Position numbers and translations under genes: made by a program. Positions 6,201 to 8,362 of a stretch of DNA of 8,362 bases are shown piece after piece. Within the stretch, counting starts at the first letter, position 1; each line of letters begins with the position of its first letter. The notes under the pieces were generated by a model. The model had not been told where the DNA came from and did not search any database. It saw nothing but the letters and a program-made list of their open reading frames with translations. The stretch is from Acidobacteriota bacterium. Its GTDB lineage: Bacteria; Acidobacteriota; Terriglobia; Terriglobales; Acidobacteriaceae. The stretch is taken from positions 1 through 8,362 of the forward strand of contig JAJXYW010000100.1 of assembly GCA_021780415.1 (NCBI GenBank), in the 5' to 3' direction.

Positions 6201-8279
6201 GACGAGCACGAACTCCACGACCTTCTCCTCCAACTCATCGCGCTGCCTCTTCATTGCCTCGACACTCTGGGTGCCCCGGGTCCGGACTCTCGGACCTGGG
6301 TTTCAACACCCGCGACAATCTCCCGCTCCACCCACCACTGGCCCCTCTTCTTCGACCGCCTAGCCCAACAAGGCCGAGCCCACTGCATCGACCTCGACGG
6401 CTCGCCCGCCTGGATCGCCACCGAGCGTCTCCCCGAAGCCGCCGCTCTCTGGCCCACTTGTATCGCCCACCCTTTGGACGCCGTCATCCAGAGCGCAGCG
6501 AAGGATCTCAGTATTCCGCCCGCTGCGCCAACGAAGCCGGGTGCCCCATCGTCGCCTCACGTGGGCCCGCAAGAAGCCACGCTCGCCCTCACTCAGGGCT
6601 GGCTCCAACTCCTCGGCCCCACCACCGCCGCGCATCTCGCCGCACTCACCCACCTTCCTGCTGCCAGCATCCTCCAGTCTCTCCTCACCATGGAGCTACA
6701 GGGCCTCGCCCTCCGCGGCGTCTTCGAAAACCCCGCACCGTCCCCCGAAGCACCTCACGAAACCGAGTGGTGCGAGCGCCGCATCCTGCAACGCATCCAC
6801 CGCCTCACCCTCGGCACGCTGCGCAAGCAGGTTGAGCCCGTCACGCCCACCGTCTTCATGCGCTGGCTCCTCGACTGGCACCACCTCGCCCCGCAAACCG
6901 AAGCCAACCCCAGGCCCACCGGCGAAGAAGCCGTCCTCGCGGCCATCGAGCAACTCGAAGGCTTCGAAGCCCCCGCCATCGAGTGGGAGCGCACCCTCCT
7001 TCCCGCCCGCGTCGCCAACTACGACTCCCAGTGGCTCGACAACCTCTGCCTCGCCGGCGTCATCGCCTGGGGCCGCCTCTCCCCCCACCCCGCATGGTCC
7101 TCGGCCCCCGCTTCCGCAACTCTGCCATCTCGTGGCTCCACAAATTTGTCATCTCGTGGCTCCACAAAGTTGTCATCTCGACCGGAGTCCGCGTACTTTG
7201 CGGACGCAGCGGAGAGACCCGCAGTTTCTGCTGGCGACGATCCATCCTCACAGCCCAGAACCGCGCCCCGCCGCGTCATCCCCACCACCGCCGCGCCCAT
7301 CACCTTCTACCTCCGCGACTCCACCGACTGGCTCCACCACGCCCTCGCCTCCAAGTCCATCGACGAGTCCATCCTCACCCAATCCCTCTCGCCCGAAGCC
7401 CAAACCCTCCGAGCGCTTCTCACCGCCCACGGCGCCGCCTTCACCGCCGATCTTCAGCGCCTCTCAGGCCTCACCAAACTCCAAACCACCACCGCCCTCT
7501 GGGAACTCGCCACCGCCGGCCTCGCCTCGGCCGACGGCTTCGACCAACTCCGCTCGATGATGGACCCCCGCCGCAAGTCCGCGACAACCTCCACTACCGC
7601 CGCCCCGACCCTCCGCAAGCGCGCCGCCGCCCGCACCACCGCCGGCCGCTGGTCGTTGTTATCCGGGGCGCAGCCGCTCCTCGCGACCATTCCGGGTGCC
7701 CCATCCATGACAGCATCATCGTCATGGGTGGGGTCGCAAGCCGCCATCGACCACGCCCGCCGCACCGACGCCGCACTCGACGCCCACGCCCGCATCCTCC
7801 TCTGCCGCTACGGCGTCCTCTTCCGCGAACTTCTCGCCCGCGAAGCCAACGCTCCCAGGTGGCGCGACCTCCTCCCCATCCTCCGCCGTCTCGAAGCCCG
7901 TGGCGAGATCCGTGGCGGCCGCTTCATCTCCGGCCCCTTCGGCGAGCAGTACGCCCTCCCCGAAGCCGTCGACAGCCTCCGCAAATTCCGCAAACAGCAC
8001 GAAGCCCGCGCCACCGAACCAGCCATCTCCATAGCTGCCGCGGACCCACTCAACCTCGCCGGCATCCTCGTCCCCGGCGACCGCGTCCCCGCCATCCCCG
8101 GCCGCGCCGTCACCTACCTCAACGGCTCCGTCGCCAGCGAACCCCCCTCCCCCGAATCCGAAGCCCCTGCCAAGCCCATTCGCACCCCTCGCACCCGCAG
8201 CATCTCCGACCTGCTCCGCGCCGAAGCCCTCGCCTCCCGCACCTCCCAGCCCGCACCCTCCCCCGGTCTCTTCTCATGA
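3270..8279 (+). CDS. lhr: Lhr ATP-dependent helicase with in-frame repeat insertions
   Basis: Lhr is a superfamily 2 DNA helicase involved in DNA repair; it unwinds DNA 3'-to-5' and prefers RNA:DNA hybrids in studied homologues. Visible motifs are Walker A APTGSGKT (54-61), DEIH (179-182), SAT (229-231), [11 protein letters not shown] (387-397) and QRVGRAGH (416-423). Next come Lhr-core signatures: [10 protein letters not shown] and [11 protein letters not shown] in the winged-helix and beta-barrel part, then [20 protein letters not shown]. The C-terminal domain keeps [25 protein letters not shown] and [15 protein letters not shown]. It is therefore the long form, not the short ligase-associated one. 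At 1669 residues it exceeds the 1538 of E. coli Lhr. Part of the excess is repeat-encoded segments near residues 258, 658, 1001, 1072, 1091, 1285-1320 and 1475, all in linkers between conserved blocks. The start gives the natural N-terminus ([20 protein letters not shown]). The stop overlaps the next frame's ATG. Confidence 0.97.
   Translation: [1669 protein letters not shown]
4042..4067 (+). repeat. GTCATCC-GAGC repeat (family C) inside lhr, copy 1
   Basis: This 26-base element matches 23 of 26 bases of the one at 6483-6508; both end in AGCGAAGGATCT. It is read here as HPEQSEGS after Cys258, in the linker between the two RecA domains of Lhr. That flanking stretch (about residues 250-282) has no counterpart in my memory of other Lhr proteins. 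Peptides like this recur in many unrelated predicted acidobacterial proteins, as I recall. Confidence 0.7.
5241..5283 (+). repeat. Family B repeat inside lhr, copy without the central hairpin
   Basis: The 16-base head (5241-5256) and a tail differing at two bases (5263-5282) are separated by only six bases (CGCAGC) instead of a hairpin. It is translated as [14 protein letters not shown] from residue 658. It lies between the PFWEGEAP block and the helical segment starting [11 protein letters not shown], a variable linker in Lhr. Confidence 0.75.
6270..6303 (+). repeat. Family A palindrome inside lhr, copy 3
   Basis: After the GGTGCCCC core, CCCGGGTCCG (6275-6284) pairs with CGGACCTGGG (6291-6300) with one G-T wobble around a 6-base loop. 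It is read as [12 protein letters not shown] from residue 1001. It interrupts the linker between [13 protein letters not shown] and [14 protein letters not shown]. Confidence 0.6.
6483..6508 (+). repeat. Family C repeat inside lhr, copy 2
   Basis: This is 23 of 26 bases identical to 4042-4067 but is read in another frame, as VIQSAAKDL from residue 1072. It lies about 30 bases before a family A copy (6538). Together they form a compound insert between the CIAHPL and [12 protein letters not shown] segments of Lhr. Confidence 0.7.
6538..6570 (+). repeat. Degenerate family A copy inside lhr, copy 4
   Basis: CCGGGTGCCCCATC at the left end is identical to the start of the copy at 7692, and the element ends in a similar GTGGG...CGCAAG. 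The arms no longer form a long stem, so it looks decayed. It is read as [11 protein letters not shown] from residue 1091, the same reading frame as the other two lhr copies. Confidence 0.5.
7123..7170 (+). repeat. 24-bp tandem duplication inside lhr
   Basis: Two 24-base units (7123-7146 and 7147-7170) differ at only two positions and encode LPSRGSTN and LSSRGSTK. The next bases begin the family B repeat at 7172, whose first nine bases (GTCATCTCG) also open each unit. The units therefore look like duplicated, truncated heads of family B. Confidence 0.8.
7172..7227 (+). repeat. Family B repeat inside lhr, copy with its own hairpin
   Basis: The 16-base head is 7172-7187. The central hairpin GTCCGC (7187-7192) pairs with GCGGAC (7200-7205) around a 7-base loop. 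The tail at 7206-7225 differs from the 3191 copy by one base. It is read as [18 protein letters not shown], a different frame from the 5241 copy. It lies between VIAWGRLSP and the PITFYLRD block of Lhr. Confidence 0.75.
7692..7740 (+). repeat. Family A palindrome inside lhr, copy 5 (strong hairpin)
   Basis: CCCCATCCATGAC (7699-7711) pairs with GTCATGGGTGGGG (7721-7733) over 13 positions with one G-T wobble around a 9-base loop. It is read as [16 protein letters not shown] from residue 1475. It follows the conserved TAGRWSLL block and precedes the helix leading to [11 protein letters not shown], so it sits in a linker. Confidence 0.7.
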
Positions 8280-8362
8280 GCGACAGCAACGATCCTTCGC
8301 GCTCAGACGCATTGAAGGGGACAGGCTTCAGCCCGTCCGTAGAGCGAGAAAAAAGTCAGCGG
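8276..8362 (+). CDS. Start of a downstream gene, cut by the window end (unrecognised)
   Basis: The ATG overlaps the lhr stop (ATGA), an arrangement typical of translational coupling. Twenty-nine codons run open to the edge, beginning MSDSNDPSRSDALKGTGFSP. The frame passes straight through a family D hairpin (8319-8338), so the visible N-terminus is low-complexity, partly repeat-derived, and gives no family. The real start could lie beyond the window. No separate ribosome site is clear. Confidence 0.4.
   Translation, partial: MSDSNDPSRSDALKGTGFSPSVEREKSQR
8319..8338 (+). repeat. GGCTTCAGCC mini-hairpin (family D), copy 2
   Basis: GGAC (8319-8322) pairs with GTCC (8335-8338), and GGC (8324-8326) with GCC (8331-8333), with one A/C mismatch around a TTCA tetraloop. 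The core and loop match the copy at 3220-3233. It lies within the first codons of the frame starting at 8276. Confidence 0.35.

Noticed and set aside
3270..8279. Short Lhr of the DNA ligase-associated repair operon
   Set aside because: The protein has the full C-terminal domain, and no ligase, exonuclease or PdeM-type phosphoesterase gene is visible around it.

Overview
The window looks like a chromosomal segment of a high-GC acidobacterium of class Terriglobia (Granulicella, Edaphobacter or Terriglobus type). Three things suggest this. Codon third positions are almost all C or G. The cupin protein at 2711-3115 matches, from memory, the hydroxynitrile lyase described from Granulicella tundricola, with the same metal ligands at the same positions. 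Short palindromic repeats of the kind seen in Terriglobia genomes are scattered both between and inside genes. No database search was possible.

Layout, all on the + strand. The first 38 bases look like the tail of an upstream gene. An AT-rich stretch follows, with a consensus -10 hexamer and a long perfect-looking leader hairpin (213-263). Next comes a small protein (293-631) whose N-terminal half carries cysteine at every fifth residue. A repeat-rich gap of about 260 bases leads to a two-gene unit: an unrecognised protein with a possible CCCH metal site (895-1608), then a small secreted YXWXPG-repeat protein (1615-1914). After that come kdsC (KDO-8-phosphate phosphatase, lipopolysaccharide inner core), the manganese cupin hydroxynitrile lyase, and a full-length Lhr DNA repair helicase of 1669 residues that fills 60 percent of the window. 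The lhr stop overlaps the start of a further, truncated reading frame (ATGA).

The genes do not form one obvious pathway. kdsC and the cupin gene may be co-transcribed. lhr appears to have its own, possibly leaderless, start.

Two points deserve a second look. One is the cysteine-pentad protein with its structured leader, which could be a metal-binding protein or a modified-peptide precursor. The other is lhr itself: it carries seven copies of three different interspersed repeat families plus a 24-bp tandem duplication. All are in frame, free of stops, and fall in loops between conserved Lhr blocks.
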